This document shows positions 9,107-17,686 of a stretch of 64,000 nucleotides of DNA, piece by piece; the first letter of the stretch is position 1; every line of letters starts with the position of its first letter. The DNA lies in contig NZ_JACJTD010000008.1 of the NCBI RefSeq assembly GCF_014698505.1, forward strand, positions 119,718 through 183,717. The letters are read 5' to 3'. The DNA is from Nostoc foliaceum FACHB-393. GTDB lineage: Bacteria; Cyanobacteriota; Cyanobacteriia; Cyanobacteriales; Nostocaceae. Under the pieces are notes generated by a model. It was not told the DNA's origin. It saw only the letters and a program-made list of their open reading frames with translations, and ran no database searches. The position numbers were made by a program, and so were the translations under genes.

Positions 9107-10393
9107 ATGGAAGATTTGGCGATATTTCTGTCTAAGTCTTTGATGGGTTGGCTGGTTATTCAGGTGTGTTTAACGCTTGTTTTTATATGGTATCTGCGCT
9201 CATCTAAAAAAAACTTATTGCCAGATGACCAGTTGCCCAAAACCGCAGTGATTCTTTGCCTACGCGGAGCCGATCCGTTTTTGCCTAGATGTTTGCGATC
9301 GCTCCTAAATCAAAACTATCCACAGTATGATTTAAAGTTGATCGTTGATAGTCACGAAGATCCCGCTTGGAAAATTGCCAGTGAAACCATCACAGAGCAA
9401 GAAGCGACCAATGTTCAAATCAGCCCTTTGAGAATAGTACGCAACAATTGTAGTCTCAAATGCAGTTCTTTAATCCAAGCTGTTCGTGAGTTGGATGATT
9501 CTTACAAGGTGGTTGCCTTAGTAGATGCTGATACTATAGTCCATGTGAATTGGCTACGAGAATTAGTCAGTCCTCTAAGGGATGCTAAAGTTGGGGCGAC
9601 AACAGGTAATCGTTGGTACGTACCGACAGGTAAGTATTGGGGATCGTTAGTACGCTACGCCGGTAATGTATCCACAGTAGTGCAAATGTTTCTCTTCCAA
9701 ATTCCTTGGGGTGGAACTTTGGCTGTGAAAACAGAAGTGCTTCGCCAAACAGAACTGCTAGATAAGTGGGGACAAGCTTTAGGCGAAGATTTTATGATGC
9801 ACGACATCCTCAAAAAACATGGGTTGCAGGTAAAGTTTGTGCCTTCGCTGCTGATAGTAAATCGTGAAGAGACTGATTTATTCAACTTAATAGACTATCT
9901 CAAGCGCCTCATTCTTTTTTCTCGACTGTATCACCCGCGTTGGTTAGCTTTAGTTAGTGAAGCTGTTTCTAGCATTTTGTTTCCTACTACAGTCATCATC
10001 TTAGTTCTTGAGTCGTTGTTAGAGGCAAAATGGGAAGCTGCGGCTCTGTTGTTAGGCTGCTATGGAGTCTATACTGTCGGGTTACTCTTGATAATGCTCG
10101 TGTTGGAATTAGAGATACAGCGAGTAGTTCGCTCTAATGACCAAGCGATGCCTACCGGCAAGCCGTTCCACGTCTACGCAAAATTATCAGCTGCTACAAT
10201 CATCAAAATGTTGATTGCGATTCCGCTAACGCAGTGGGTTTATGGGTTAGCGATGTTATCATCCTTGTGGATATCAACAGTCACCTGGCGCGGTGTCGCT
10301 TATCGGGTTCAAGGGCCCTGGAATGTCCGGTTAGTGGAATATCGCCCTTATCAATGGTTGGATCAGCCTATTGATAGCAAGGTTTCTCTTTGA
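9107..10393 (+). CDS. Membrane-anchored GT2 glycosyltransferase (ceramide-glucosyltransferase-like)
   Basis: 428 residues. An N-terminal membrane helix (about 11-28) is followed by a GT-A domain with VILCLRGADPFLPRCLRSLL, the first aspartate in LIVDSHEDP, the DxD as LVDADT, and GEDFMMHD with the later RLILFSRLYHPRW region resembling the (Q/R)xxRW signature of processive or lipid-acting GT2 enzymes. Two or three hydrophobic segments follow (about 290-345 and 365-395). This architecture fits transfer of a sugar to a membrane lipid. Together with the adjacent GT4 it is a candidate for glycolipid headgroup synthesis or modification. Confidence 0.85.
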   Translation: MEDLAIFLSKSLMGWLVIQVCLTLVFIWYLRSSKKNLLPDDQLPKTAVILCLRGADPFLPRCLRSLLNQNYPQYDLKLIVDSHEDPAWKIASETITEQEATNVQISPLRIVRNNCSLKCSSLIQAVRELDDSYKVVALVDADTIVHVNWLRELVSPLRDAKVGATTGNRWYVPTGKYWGSLVRYAGNVSTVVQMFLFQIPWGGTLAVKTEVLRQTELLDKWGQALGEDFMMHDILKKHGLQVKFVPSLLIVNREETDLFNLIDYLKRLILFSRLYHPRWLALVSEAVSSILFPTTVIILVLESLLEAKWEAAALLLGCYGVYTVGLLLIMLVLELEIQRVVRSNDQAMPTGKPFHVYAKLSAATIIKMLIAIPLTQWVYGLAMLSSLWISTVTWRGVAYRVQGPWNVRLVEYRPYQWLDQPIDSKVSL

Positions 10394-10807
10394 AATGAAT
10401 CGCTAGATATGAACTAGGGCATGAAAGTTATTACACTAAACATTCCCTAGTCTTCAAATTATATTATCTTATATTTAGTAGAACTATATTAGCTATAACC
10501 CTTGCCAGAATACACGCTTTTTCTTGTTGATTAACAAAATGTATTTGCATTAAGGGCAAGGGTTTAGACAAGTATATTAAGGGGAATTTTGACTTAGTAT
10601 TTTGGATGTTTTGATAGTTTGAATCCCGGTTTATAAACATCCGCTTCACAATCGACAATTTCGGCTAACTGAAAATGCGTAAATCCTTAGTCTAACTGTA
10701 TTGGTGGGAATTTCTGAGCGAAAGAAATAATCAGGATGTTCATGAAACATTTGCTGCGTAAATCCTAAATTCAAAACCAGCATTTTCGTGAAATATTCCC
10801 CTTTATT
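10394..10807. other. Intergenic region before hglT with a long-range hairpin
   Basis: No credible gene. The 10-bp arms AACCCTTGCC (10497-10506) and GGCAAGGGTT (10555-10564) are perfectly complementary and enclose 48 nt. It could be a 5' leader structure of the downstream GT4 transcript or the ends of a miniature element. Confidence 0.45.
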
Positions 10808-12085
10808 ATGACTAAGCAAAAACTTCACATTGCATTGTTTACAGGGTTGTATGCTCCTTTCTTGACTGGAGTTTCTGTTGCAGTTCACCAACGAGTTCGC
10901 TGGTTGCTAGAGCAGGGACATGAGGTTTTTTTAATCCATCCACAAATCAACGATCGCTACCCCAAAAATGTAGGCGATCGCCCCATGCCAGGTTTAGAGG
11001 AAATTCAGTCTTTCCCTAATTTCTCTGCTTACGCATTCCCCACACAACCACTGTTATTCTACAAGTCTCTTCCTCAACCATTGAACTATCGTCATTGGAG
11101 TGATACCAAGTTGCTGGAGAAATTCCAGCCTGACATTATCGTGGTTGAAGAAGCAGCGCAAATGAGAGGTTTATACTCATTTTTCTTGCAAGGTTATGGT
11201 CGTCCGATTGGCACCGAATACGGAAGACGAACAGGTACCCCAACAATATCACTCTTCCATACAGATATCGTTGCATATATCAAATATTACTTTGGGGATA
11301 AATTCTTTAGCTTAGTTCGTCCGATCATTCCTGCTTTAGTTAAGCAATTTAGTGAGTCTTATGACTTCAATTACTTTTCTTCTAAAGAACAACTCACTAA
11401 ATACGAAGAATTGAAATGCCAACGGGCTGAATACGTTGCTTATCAAGGCATCGATTGCGAAAAATTTCACCCGCGAAACATTTGTTACAACCCCATTCCT
11501 AACGACAACCGACCAACTCTCTTGTTTGTCGGACGCATCACCCCCGAAAAGAATGTCAATCAACTGCTTGATATATTTCCACTCATCGCTGCCAAAATCC
11601 CTGATGTCCATCTGGTGATTGTTGGTAGTGGCCCGCTAGATGAGGAGATTCGGGAGCGTGCTAAAAAGTTTGGATCGGGTGTTACTGTATGGGGTGAGTC
11701 TCATGGTACAGAACTTTTAGGTTGGTTTGCCAGAGCGGATGTCTTTGTCAACCCCTCCGTCACCGAGAACTTTTGCACTACAAATAACGAAGCGTTAGCC
11801 TCTGGAACCCCTCTGGTTGCGGTTATTGCACCCTCAACCTCAGAACAGGTGTTTCCTGGTCGTAACGGCTTTCTTGCCCAACCCAACAACCCCATTGACT
11901 TCGCCCAAAGGGTAATTACAATTCTGGAAAATCCCGATTTGAAAGCAGATATGACTCGGCACGCTCGCCCTTCTATACTCGACTTTGATTGGTCGGCATG
12001 TATGCAAAAATTTGAAGACAAACTTTACCAAATCGTTGAAGGATCACAGAAGGTGGAGGCAAGTACAGGCAGTATAAGACGATAA
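10808..12085 (+). CDS. hglT: GT4-family glycosyltransferase, probable HglT
   Basis: 425 residues, GT-B fold. The N-terminal domain opens IALFTGLYAPFLTGVSVAV with the glycine-rich acceptor loop. The C-terminal donor domain has LLFVGRITPEKNVNQLL, HLVIVGSGPLDEE, and the E-x7-E nucleotide-sugar motif in FVNPSVTENFCTTNNEALAS. HglT is the glycosyltransferase that adds the sugar to the heterocyst glycolipid alcohol and lies near hgdA-hgdC in Anabaena PCC 7120. The position at the end of this row is my main reason for the name; fold and family are certain, the identity less so. A strong hairpin follows the stop codon. Confidence 0.72.
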   Translation: MTKQKLHIALFTGLYAPFLTGVSVAVHQRVRWLLEQGHEVFLIHPQINDRYPKNVGDRPMPGLEEIQSFPNFSAYAFPTQPLLFYKSLPQPLNYRHWSDTKLLEKFQPDIIVVEEAAQMRGLYSFFLQGYGRPIGTEYGRRTGTPTISLFHTDIVAYIKYYFGDKFFSLVRPIIPALVKQFSESYDFNYFSSKEQLTKYEELKCQRAEYVAYQGIDCEKFHPRNICYNPIPNDNRPTLLFVGRITPEKNVNQLLDIFPLIAAKIPDVHLVIVGSGPLDEEIRERAKKFGSGVTVWGESHGTELLGWFARADVFVNPSVTENFCTTNNEALASGTPLVAVIAPSTSEQVFPGRNGFLAQPNNPIDFAQRVITILENPDLKADMTRHARPSILDFDWSACMQKFEDKLYQIVEGSQKVEASTGSIRR

Positions 12086-12096
12086 CGATAACAAAC

Positions 12097-12129
12097 GCGA
12101 TCGCTAGTATCTATAGTACTAGCGATCGC
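12097..12129 (+). terminator. Strong hairpin after hglT built on two HIP1 octamers
   Basis: GCGATCGCTAGTA (12097-12109) and TACTAGCGATCGC (12117-12129) are perfect 13-bp inverted arms with a 7-nt loop, 12 bp after the hglT stop. Each arm contains a GCGATCGC HIP1 octamer. There is no T-run. It could act as a transcript end or stabiliser. Confidence 0.55.
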
Positions 12130-12219
12130 TAGCACTGCAACTTTTTGCACCAACGAGTTTTAGGATGAGCAAAAGCCGTGAATTGATAAAACTTTGAATT
12201 TTTCTCTTCTCTACCAAGC

Positions 12220-12366
12220 TGCAACTTAGATGCATTGACCTGCAACTTAGATGTATCGACTTGTACCTTAGTTGCATCGGTCTGCAACTTAGATACATCG
12301 ACCTGCACCTTAGATACATTGACCTGCAACTAAGTTACATCGACTTACAACTTAGATGCATCGACC
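12220..12366 (+). repeat. 21-bp tandem repeat array 1 (7 units)
   Basis: Seven head-to-tail 21-bp units with the pattern TGCAACTTAGATGCAT plus CGACC, alternating CAAC and CACC forms. The same family occurs in the same orientation at 16,768, 23,477 and 25,348. The unit length is a multiple of three, so the minus strand reads as an open heptapeptide repeat (for example VDVSKLQ). No start signal supports translation. Confidence 0.92.
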
Positions 12367-12406
12367 TGCAAAAATTAAACACCTTATTGGCGTGACAAGA
12401 GTAGTA

Positions 12407-12436
12407 ATGTTGGCGTAGCCCACCGTAGGTATCGCT
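12407..12436. repeat. Dispersed 'tctacgacgggct'-family repeat, diverged copy
   Basis: Contains TTGGCGTAGCCCACCGTAGG followed by TATCGC, a diverged copy of the block at 1,462. It lies in the 430-bp region between hglT and the response regulator, together with the 21-bp array. Nothing else is visible there. Confidence 0.6.
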
Positions 12437-12514
12437 ACTACTCTTGTTAAAATCAATTATCTTAAAACTTTGCAATATAAAATATTCAAAAGTAACTAAG
12501 TTGATTCACCAATA

Positions 12515-13162
12515 CTAAAGACACCCAACTCGCACTGCTGTAGTTGCAGCCTCAGTGCGGTTCGTTACTCCTAACTTATTTAGTACCTGGCTGACATGAT
12601 GTCTAATGGTAGAAGTACTCAATTTCATGCGTTGAGCGATCGCGTCATTACTCAATCCTAAAGCCAGCAGTGCTAACACCTCTTCTTGTCGCTTGCTCAG
12701 TTCGTAGACAGGTTGAGATGATGGTTTACTCGGTTGCAGCAAAGCCTGAATCACCTCTGCTGCCAACATAGAGCGACCGATCGCAGCGGCTCGTATGGCA
12801 TCCGCCAACTCATCAATCGAGATACCCTTGAGCAAGTAGCCAATAGCTCCGGCTTGCATTGCTTGCTGTACCAAGTCGTTCGCTAGAAAACTCGTCAAAA
12901 TTAAAACTTGAATTTCTGGGTATTTTTTGCGGATAGCTCTCGTTGCTTCTGCCCCATTCATCCCCACCATCATCAAATCCATCAGTACCACATCTGGCTG
13001 CAACTGTTCGCACAAATGTACTGCTTCATCTCCATTACGCGCTTCACCCACTAATTGAATGTCATCAAACGCCAGCAAGACAAATTTAATACCTCCCCGT
13101 AGGATTTCATGATCGTCAACAGTAATCACCCGAATCGGTTGCAATGATTTATCTTTTTCCAT
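12515..13162 (-). CDS. NarL/LuxR-family response regulator
   Basis: 215 residues. Receiver domain residues 10-130 with the acidic pair in VDDHE (~16-17), the phospho-acceptor in VVLMDLMM (Asp62), LILTSF and the lysine in GYLLKGI. A GerE/LuxR helix-turn-helix follows at about 150-215 (LSKRQEEVLALLALGLSNDAIAQRM...VSQVLNKLGVTNRTEA). The complete catalytic set indicates an active phospho-switch that binds DNA as a dimer. It lies downstream of a HisKA_3 sensor kinase on the same strand (386-bp gap), which is its likely partner. The target genes are not evident. Confidence 0.9.
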   Translation of the reverse strand: MEKDKSLQPIRVITVDDHEILRGGIKFVLLAFDDIQLVGEARNGDEAVHLCEQLQPDVVLMDLMMVGMNGAEATRAIRKKYPEIQVLILTSFLANDLVQQAMQAGAIGYLLKGISIDELADAIRAAAIGRSMLAAEVIQALLQPSKPSSQPVYELSKRQEEVLALLALGLSNDAIAQRMKLSTSTIRHHVSQVLNKLGVTNRTEAATTAVRVGCL

Positions 13163-13548
13163 ATATAAATCCGGGATATTAAAACTATTTTTAATACATT
13201 TACATTACATTATTCTTCCATTCCCAGTATTTATACGTGAGATTCTTAATCTTTAATTTTTTATTTATCGCCAGTCAATCACGAAAAAATCTTACGTTAT
13301 ATATAAGCCTGTCTTTTCTCAGTAAGTTGATGGAAATAAACATAACTATATTACAAAAAGCAAATACGCCTAAAACCCTTACCAATAAGCAATCAAAAAG
13401 AACAAATCACGCTTTTAATAGTTAATTTTATTTATGCTTATAGCGGTTATCGACAAGCGTGAAATACAATTTTGATCTCTCTCCAAACCTCTCTCCTTTT
13501 AGGAGAGAGGCTTTGAATTGTTCCCCCTTCCCGCTTCGGGAAGGGGGG
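13163..13548. other. Spacer between sensor kinase and response regulator, with a dispersed palindromic repeat
   Basis: From about 13,470 it holds CTCTCTCCTTTTAGGAGAGAG and the CCCTTCCCGCTTCGGGAAGGG hairpin, also found at 45,300-45,385 and in part at 2,740. The repeat reaches the 3' end of the kinase gene, whose stop codon lies inside it. The rest (13,163-13,465) is AT-rich without a supported gene and should contain the regulator's promoter if it has its own. Confidence 0.6.
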
Positions 13549-14925
13549 TTAGGGGGTTAGGTCTATTTTTTTGATAGCGCTTGACCAACTCAGGACAATC
13601 TCAGTCCCCTTCCCTGGATAGCTTGACAAATCAAAAATAGCGCTGATGGACTCAGCCCGTTCTTTCATAATTGCTATGCCCAGATGACCAGATGGTGTTT
13701 TGTTGGAGTCAAAACCACAGCCATTATCGCTAATACGCAAGACTACTCCCTGTGAATCACCGTGGAGGCTGACTGATACAAGCGTTGCTTGGGCATGTTT
13801 CATAATATTGTTAAGTGCCTCTTGAGTAATCCGGTAGAAAACAAGTTTCACTTCATTAGACAAAGAACGATGATCGTCTTCCACCGTCGTTATTATCTGT
13901 AAACTTGCCCGTCCTTGAATTCCTTTAGTTAACTGCTGTAGCAATTCACCTAAAGGTTTCTCTACCAACCCGTTGGGACGCAACTCAATCAATAGATTCC
14001 GCATTTCTGCTAACGCCCCTTGTGTCAATTGGGCGAGTTCTTCTAATCCCTTTTGGGCTGTCTCTGGGTTGCGTTGCCAGACTCTAGGTAAAGCTTCGGC
14101 AATTGTCGCCACGGTAAACAATGTCTGCGATACTGAATCGTGTAAGTCACGCGCAAGACGATTTCGCTCCAGTTCCACAGCAATCTTGCGTAGCCGTTCG
14201 CTTTCCATCAATTGTTCGCGTAGCTTCACCGCTTGCATCAAGTCTTTGACCAGGTGTAAGCTCATAATTACCACGAAGGACAAAAATCCATATTCGCTGA
14301 GGTATAGAGATTTGAACACTCCCAAATCCATTAGGCGATCGTATTGAACAGTTCCGACAAAAATCGCCAGACTCAAACCCAAAATCAGTGCAGCTTGCTT
14401 TTCGCCACGTTTATATTGACGGTAACAGGCGTAAAAAGCGAAAACTACATTGCTGATGATACCTAAGAATTGGAACCCGAATAGAGGATTGAGTGTACCT
14501 TCTGGGTGGGTAATTGGTTCGCCCCAAGGCAAAGAGATCCTTGATAAGCTGCTAATCTTCGAGTAGAGAATCCCAGTTGGTGAAGCTTCGTTAATTAAGA
14601 TGCAGATGATGTAGAGGCTATTCAGTGCCAACAGTAGGCGTACTGGCTTAAATTTAGTATATAAAGCCACAAACCAGACACAAGCAATTGTGAAAAGAAA
14701 CCCTAAGGAAGATGCCAATTTTCTGGCATTTATATAATCTTCTACATCAGTGACTTTATATTTGGCTATAAGAGCCAAGATATAGCTAGCACACAGCAAG
14801 CAGGTTAACCCAAACCAGAAGTGCAGCGCAGATTTTAATCGCGCAGAAGCAATTAGCAGGTGTAATAGACCAACATACAGGCAAATGCCAGCAAATATAC
14901 CCAAAAGGCTTGAAATAATAGTCAT
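13549..14925 (-). CDS. Membrane sensor histidine kinase (HisKA_3 / NarX-like)
   Basis: 458 residues. The N-terminal half has about seven hydrophobic segments (residues 1-220), an integral membrane sensor module rather than a periplasmic loop. A dimerisation/phosphoacceptor helix follows with RLARDLHDSVSQTLF (His near residue 260), then a HATPase_c domain with the N-box FYRITQEALNNIMKHA and G-boxes ISDNGCGFD and GHLGIAIMKERAE. This is the class that partners NarL-type regulators; one is encoded directly downstream. The extreme C-terminus (KKIDLTP) is encoded by a dispersed repeat, a small repeat-driven end replacement. Ligand unknown. Confidence 0.9.
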   Translation of the reverse strand: MTIISSLLGIFAGICLYVGLLHLLIASARLKSALHFWFGLTCLLCASYILALIAKYKVTDVEDYINARKLASSLGFLFTIACVWFVALYTKFKPVRLLLALNSLYIICILINEASPTGILYSKISSLSRISLPWGEPITHPEGTLNPLFGFQFLGIISNVVFAFYACYRQYKRGEKQAALILGLSLAIFVGTVQYDRLMDLGVFKSLYLSEYGFLSFVVIMSLHLVKDLMQAVKLREQLMESERLRKIAVELERNRLARDLHDSVSQTLFTVATIAEALPRVWQRNPETAQKGLEELAQLTQGALAEMRNLLIELRPNGLVEKPLGELLQQLTKGIQGRASLQIITTVEDDHRSLSNEVKLVFYRITQEALNNIMKHAQATLVSVSLHGDSQGVVLRISDNGCGFDSNKTPSGHLGIAIMKERAESISAIFDLSSYPGKGTEIVLSWSSAIKKIDLTP

Positions 14926-15047
14926 TACCTGATTTCACGAGAAACTTGTTTTATAGATAACCCAGTAATTTCACTGTACTTTACTGCTACTCGCGCAGAT
15001 GAATGTTGATTCTGCAAATCAGAAAACAGAACGAAATTATAGATATA

Positions 15048-15087
15048 TAGGATCAATGACCTAGTGCATTATAGGTCATTGATCCTA
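15048..15087. repeat. 15-bp perfect inverted repeat
   Basis: TAGGATCAATGACCT (15048-15062) and AGGTCATTGATCCTA (15073-15087) with a 10-nt loop, in the 417-bp gap between the sensor kinase (minus) and the secreted-protein gene (plus). It could be a divergent operator or the relic of a miniature element. The rest of the gap shows no supported gene. Confidence 0.6.
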
Positions 15088-15342
15088 GTCAAAAATAGGA
15101 CAACCATCCGATGCATTGATCAAGGCGATAGCTGTACAATCCATTACGTTAATGATTCAGCAAAGTTTTGGCGATCGCCTTGCCTCTGCGTTCAAAACCA
15201 ACAGGTGTAAAAGCTTGTGCGCCAACACCACTTAGTAAAAATACTGTATTGCGTAGAGATGTTGCAATACAACTTCTCCACAAATGTTTAACTGAAAATA
15301 CTCACAAAGTTATTAAATCTGTGTAATCAATTTCAAAAGAAA

Positions 15343-15888
15343 ATGAATAAAATCTTGTCTTGCAAAACCTTGTTGTTTAGTTCTGTTATTGCTTCCACAC
15401 TACTTGCCACACCTAATGTTGTTAGGAGTAATGAGTTGTCAGCACCAAAAACCAATGATAATACAGCACGTTGTCGCCAAAATGTCGGCGGTTCTTACCT
15501 GACAACAATCTTCAACTCAAATGGCACAATCGGATCGCGTGGAGTCATAACACTTACCAAAGACGGTATCTTTTTTGTCATTGACTCCAATCAAGGTGGT
15601 GTTACCAACGTCTTCAATCCCTTTAGCAATGGACAAGGTGCTTGGAAGTGCAATAGCAAAACTGGGGTCAGCGCCAGTTCAATTACCTTCGCTTTTCCAG
15701 GAAGTGCAGGATCTACTGGTAGCATTGCTCGCTCTGACTATCAAGCAAGCTTTAATCCCCAAACCCAGACAGTACAAGGGACTATTACACTACGTTTTTT
15801 CAGCCTTAATGCTAATCCCTTATTAAATAATGTCCCACCTGTAGCAACATTCAACTTCTCAGGGCAACAAATCAAAGCCGCCAATTAA
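15343..15888 (+). CDS. Secreted hypothetical protein
   Basis: 181 residues with a signal peptide (MNKILSCKTLLFSSVIASTL, cleavage near residue 29). The mature part is rich in G, S, T, N and beta-strand-like segments (GSYLTTIFNSNGTIGSRGVITL; TVQGTITLRFFSLN) with two cysteines (CRQNVGG and WKCNSK). This resembles small lipocalin-like beta proteins but I recognise no family. It ends five bases before the sulfotransferase gene, so the two are almost certainly cotranscribed. Confidence 0.75.
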   Translation: MNKILSCKTLLFSSVIASTLLATPNVVRSNELSAPKTNDNTARCRQNVGGSYLTTIFNSNGTIGSRGVITLTKDGIFFVIDSNQGGVTNVFNPFSNGQGAWKCNSKTGVSASSITFAFPGSAGSTGSIARSDYQASFNPQTQTVQGTITLRFFSLNANPLLNNVPPVATFNFSGQQIKAAN

Positions 15889-15893
15889 CCATA

Positions 15894-16733
15894 ATGACTT
15901 CCAAAATCCATTTTATCTCCGGCTTACCTCGCTCAGGTTCCACCTTACTCGGAGCATTACTGCGGCAAAACCCCCGGTTTCATGCCAGCATGACTAGCCC
16001 CGTTGGTAGTCTGGTGAACCGAATGCTAGAAGCGATGAGTGAAGAGAATGAATATTCAGTCTTTATCACCCCTGAGCAAAAACGGGCATTAACCTTAACT
16101 ATTTTTTCCACATATTACCAACCCGAAGCCGAAAAAGAAGTCATCTTTGATACTAATCGGCTGTGGTGTAGCAAATTGTCCTTAATTCAAGAGCTATTTC
16201 CTAGCTCAAAGGTGATTTGCTGCGTGCGGAATGTCGCTTGGATTATGGATAGCATCGAACGGCTGATTAGAAAAAACGCTTTTGATGTGTCGCGGATGTT
16301 TAATAATCCTGGTGAACGTTCCACAGTTTACACCCGCACCGAAGCCTTGAGTCAAGGGGGACGGTTAGTGGGGTTTGCTTATAACGCCCTTAAAGAAGCA
16401 TTCTATAGCGAACACAGCGCCTCTTTGCTTTTGGTGGACTATGACTTATTGACCCAAGCACCTGATAAAACCCTATCGCTGATTTATCAATTTTTGCAGG
16501 AGGAACCCTTTGAGCATGATTTTGCCAATGTGGAATACGAAGCTGAGGAATTTGATAATCGGCTAAATACTAAGGGACTACATCAGGTGCGTCGCAAAGT
16601 CGAGTTTCAACCGCGACTGACGATTTTACCGCCAGATTTATTTACTCAGTATGATTCGTTGTCTTTTTGGAAAAACCCTAGCAATAGTCTGGCAAATGTA
16701 ATTGTCGCCCAGCCAGTAGAAGCGGTGAGGTAA
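15894..16733 (+). CDS. Sulfotransferase family protein
   Basis: 279 residues. The N-terminus carries the 5'-phosphosulfate-binding loop in HFISGLPRSGSTLLGALL, and the 3'-phosphate region follows in VICCVRNVAWIMDSIERLI. The C-terminal part LLLVDYDLLTQAPDKTLSLI is typical of PAPS-dependent sulfotransferases of the Sulfotransfer_3 type. It should move sulfate from PAPS to a sugar or small-molecule acceptor in the cytoplasm. An APS kinase gene (24,660) lies within the same island and could supply PAPS. Acceptor unknown; the neighbouring surface proteins suggest a sulfated envelope or exopolymer component. Confidence 0.87.
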   Translation: MTSKIHFISGLPRSGSTLLGALLRQNPRFHASMTSPVGSLVNRMLEAMSEENEYSVFITPEQKRALTLTIFSTYYQPEAEKEVIFDTNRLWCSKLSLIQELFPSSKVICCVRNVAWIMDSIERLIRKNAFDVSRMFNNPGERSTVYTRTEALSQGGRLVGFAYNALKEAFYSEHSASLLLVDYDLLTQAPDKTLSLIYQFLQEEPFEHDFANVEYEAEEFDNRLNTKGLHQVRRKVEFQPRLTILPPDLFTQYDSLSFWKNPSNSLANVIVAQPVEAVR

Positions 16734-16767
16734 TGAAGCTTTAAATTGTTCCTCTTTCCTAACAAGC

Positions 16768-16935
16768 TGTAACTTTGATACATCGACCTGCACCTTTGTT
16801 GCATTCACCTGCAACTTTGATGTATTGACCTGCACCTTTGTTGCATCAACTTGCAACTTTGATACATCGACCTGCACCTTTGTTGTAGGTCGATGTATCA
16901 AAGTTACATTGACCTGCAACTTTGCTGCACTGACC
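16768..16935 (+). repeat. 21-bp tandem repeat array 2 (8 units, one internal inversion)
   Basis: Eight 21-bp periods of the TGCAACTTTGAT...CGACC family between the sulfotransferase and the CAP-protein gene. Inside, 16887-16905 is the exact reverse complement of 16855-16873 (19 bp, 13-nt loop), so one unit is inverted without disturbing the overall 21-bp register. The arrangement gives a long stable hairpin just upstream of the CAP gene start at 16,966. Confidence 0.93.
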
Positions 16936-16965
16936 TGCAAAAGCTAACCCAAGATATACAAAACC

Positions 16966-17550
16966 ATGAATAAATTATTTTCAACTCTAACCCTAACAAC
17001 AGCTACAGCTTTAACCGTTGCGATCGCCACAGGAGTAATGAGCAGTAACTCAGTTTTTGGAGAAACATCTATTGACTTAGCCGCTATGCGTAGCGCTGCT
17101 GTGTCTAAACACAACACTTATCGAGCCACCCATCGTAGCCCTAACATTACTATCGATAATTCCCTAAACACCAGCGCTCAAGCTTGGGCTGAGAACATTG
17201 CCAGTAGTGGGCAGTTTGAACACAGTACCAATCGCAACAATGTGGGAGAGAACATATATGCTTCCTACACTACGGAAAGCACCCTAGACCCAACCACCCT
17301 TGGCAACGGAGCAGTTGAAGACTGGTATAGCGAAATTAAAGATTACAAGTACGAGAATCCAGGGTTTTCTAGCGAAACCGGACATTTTACTCAGGTGGTG
17401 TGGAAAGGCAGTACCAAATTAGGCTGTGGTGCAGCACAAGGTACTGCAACGATTGAAGGTAATAAATATAACGCCTTCTATGTGGTTTGCCAGTATGCTC
17501 CCGCAGGTAATGTGCAAGGGCAGTTTCCTGATAACGTGCTGAAACCTTAG
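16966..17550 (+). CDS. Secreted CAP-domain (PR-1/SCP-like) protein
   Basis: 194 residues. Signal peptide through about residue 32 (cleavage after VFG). The CAP domain shows the conserved helix with NTYRATHRSPNITIDNSL, AQAWAENIASSGQFEHS, NVGENIYAS, GHFTQVVWKGSTKLGCG and FYVVCQYAPAGNVQGQFPDNV. The histidines and glutamates of the CAP cavity (FEHS, GENI, GHFTQ) are present. Bacterial CAP proteins are secreted; their activities are poorly defined. The RTX genes follow in the same direction, but a strong terminator-like hairpin lies just after this gene. Confidence 0.92.
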   Translation: MNKLFSTLTLTTATALTVAIATGVMSSNSVFGETSIDLAAMRSAAVSKHNTYRATHRSPNITIDNSLNTSAQAWAENIASSGQFEHSTNRNNVGENIYASYTTESTLDPTTLGNGAVEDWYSEIKDYKYENPGFSSETGHFTQVVWKGSTKLGCGAAQGTATIEGNKYNAFYVVCQYAPAGNVQGQFPDNVLKP

Positions 17551-17580
17551 TACTTACTTAACCCAAGTTGCTCTACAGAT

Positions 17581-17605
17581 CCCCGACTTCTTTAAGAAGT
17601 CGGGG
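17581..17605 (+). terminator. Hairpin after the CAP gene
   Basis: CCCCGACTTCT (17581-17591) pairs with AGAAGTCGGGG (17595-17605) over a 3-nt loop, 30 bp past the stop codon. A very stable, short-loop stem with modest downstream T content; likely a terminator, though the same motif also occurs as a dispersed cyanobacterial repeat. Confidence 0.65.
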
Positions 17606-17634
17606 TTCTAAATCTAGCGATTTAGTTTAAGTGA

Positions 17635-17686
17635 CACTCCACTCTCCAAATAACTCCTCATTTACCTGAAAAAAGGAAAAAATCAA
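17635..17686 (+). promoter_or_regulatory. Conserved 5' leader of the first RTX gene
   Basis: About 50 bp from CCACTCTCCAAATAACTCC through a purine-rich AAAAAAGGAAAAAATCAA box to the ATG. It is nearly identical to 19,657-19,706 before the second RTX gene. The AAAGGAA stretch is the probable ribosome binding site. Confidence 0.7.

Noticed and set aside
12119..12329. Open heptapeptide-repeat frames on the minus strand of the 21-bp arrays (also at 16,638-16,940 and 23,391-23,597)
   Set aside because: Openness is a by-product of a 21-bp period; two or more frames are open at once and no ribosome site is seen. Kept as repeats, not genes.
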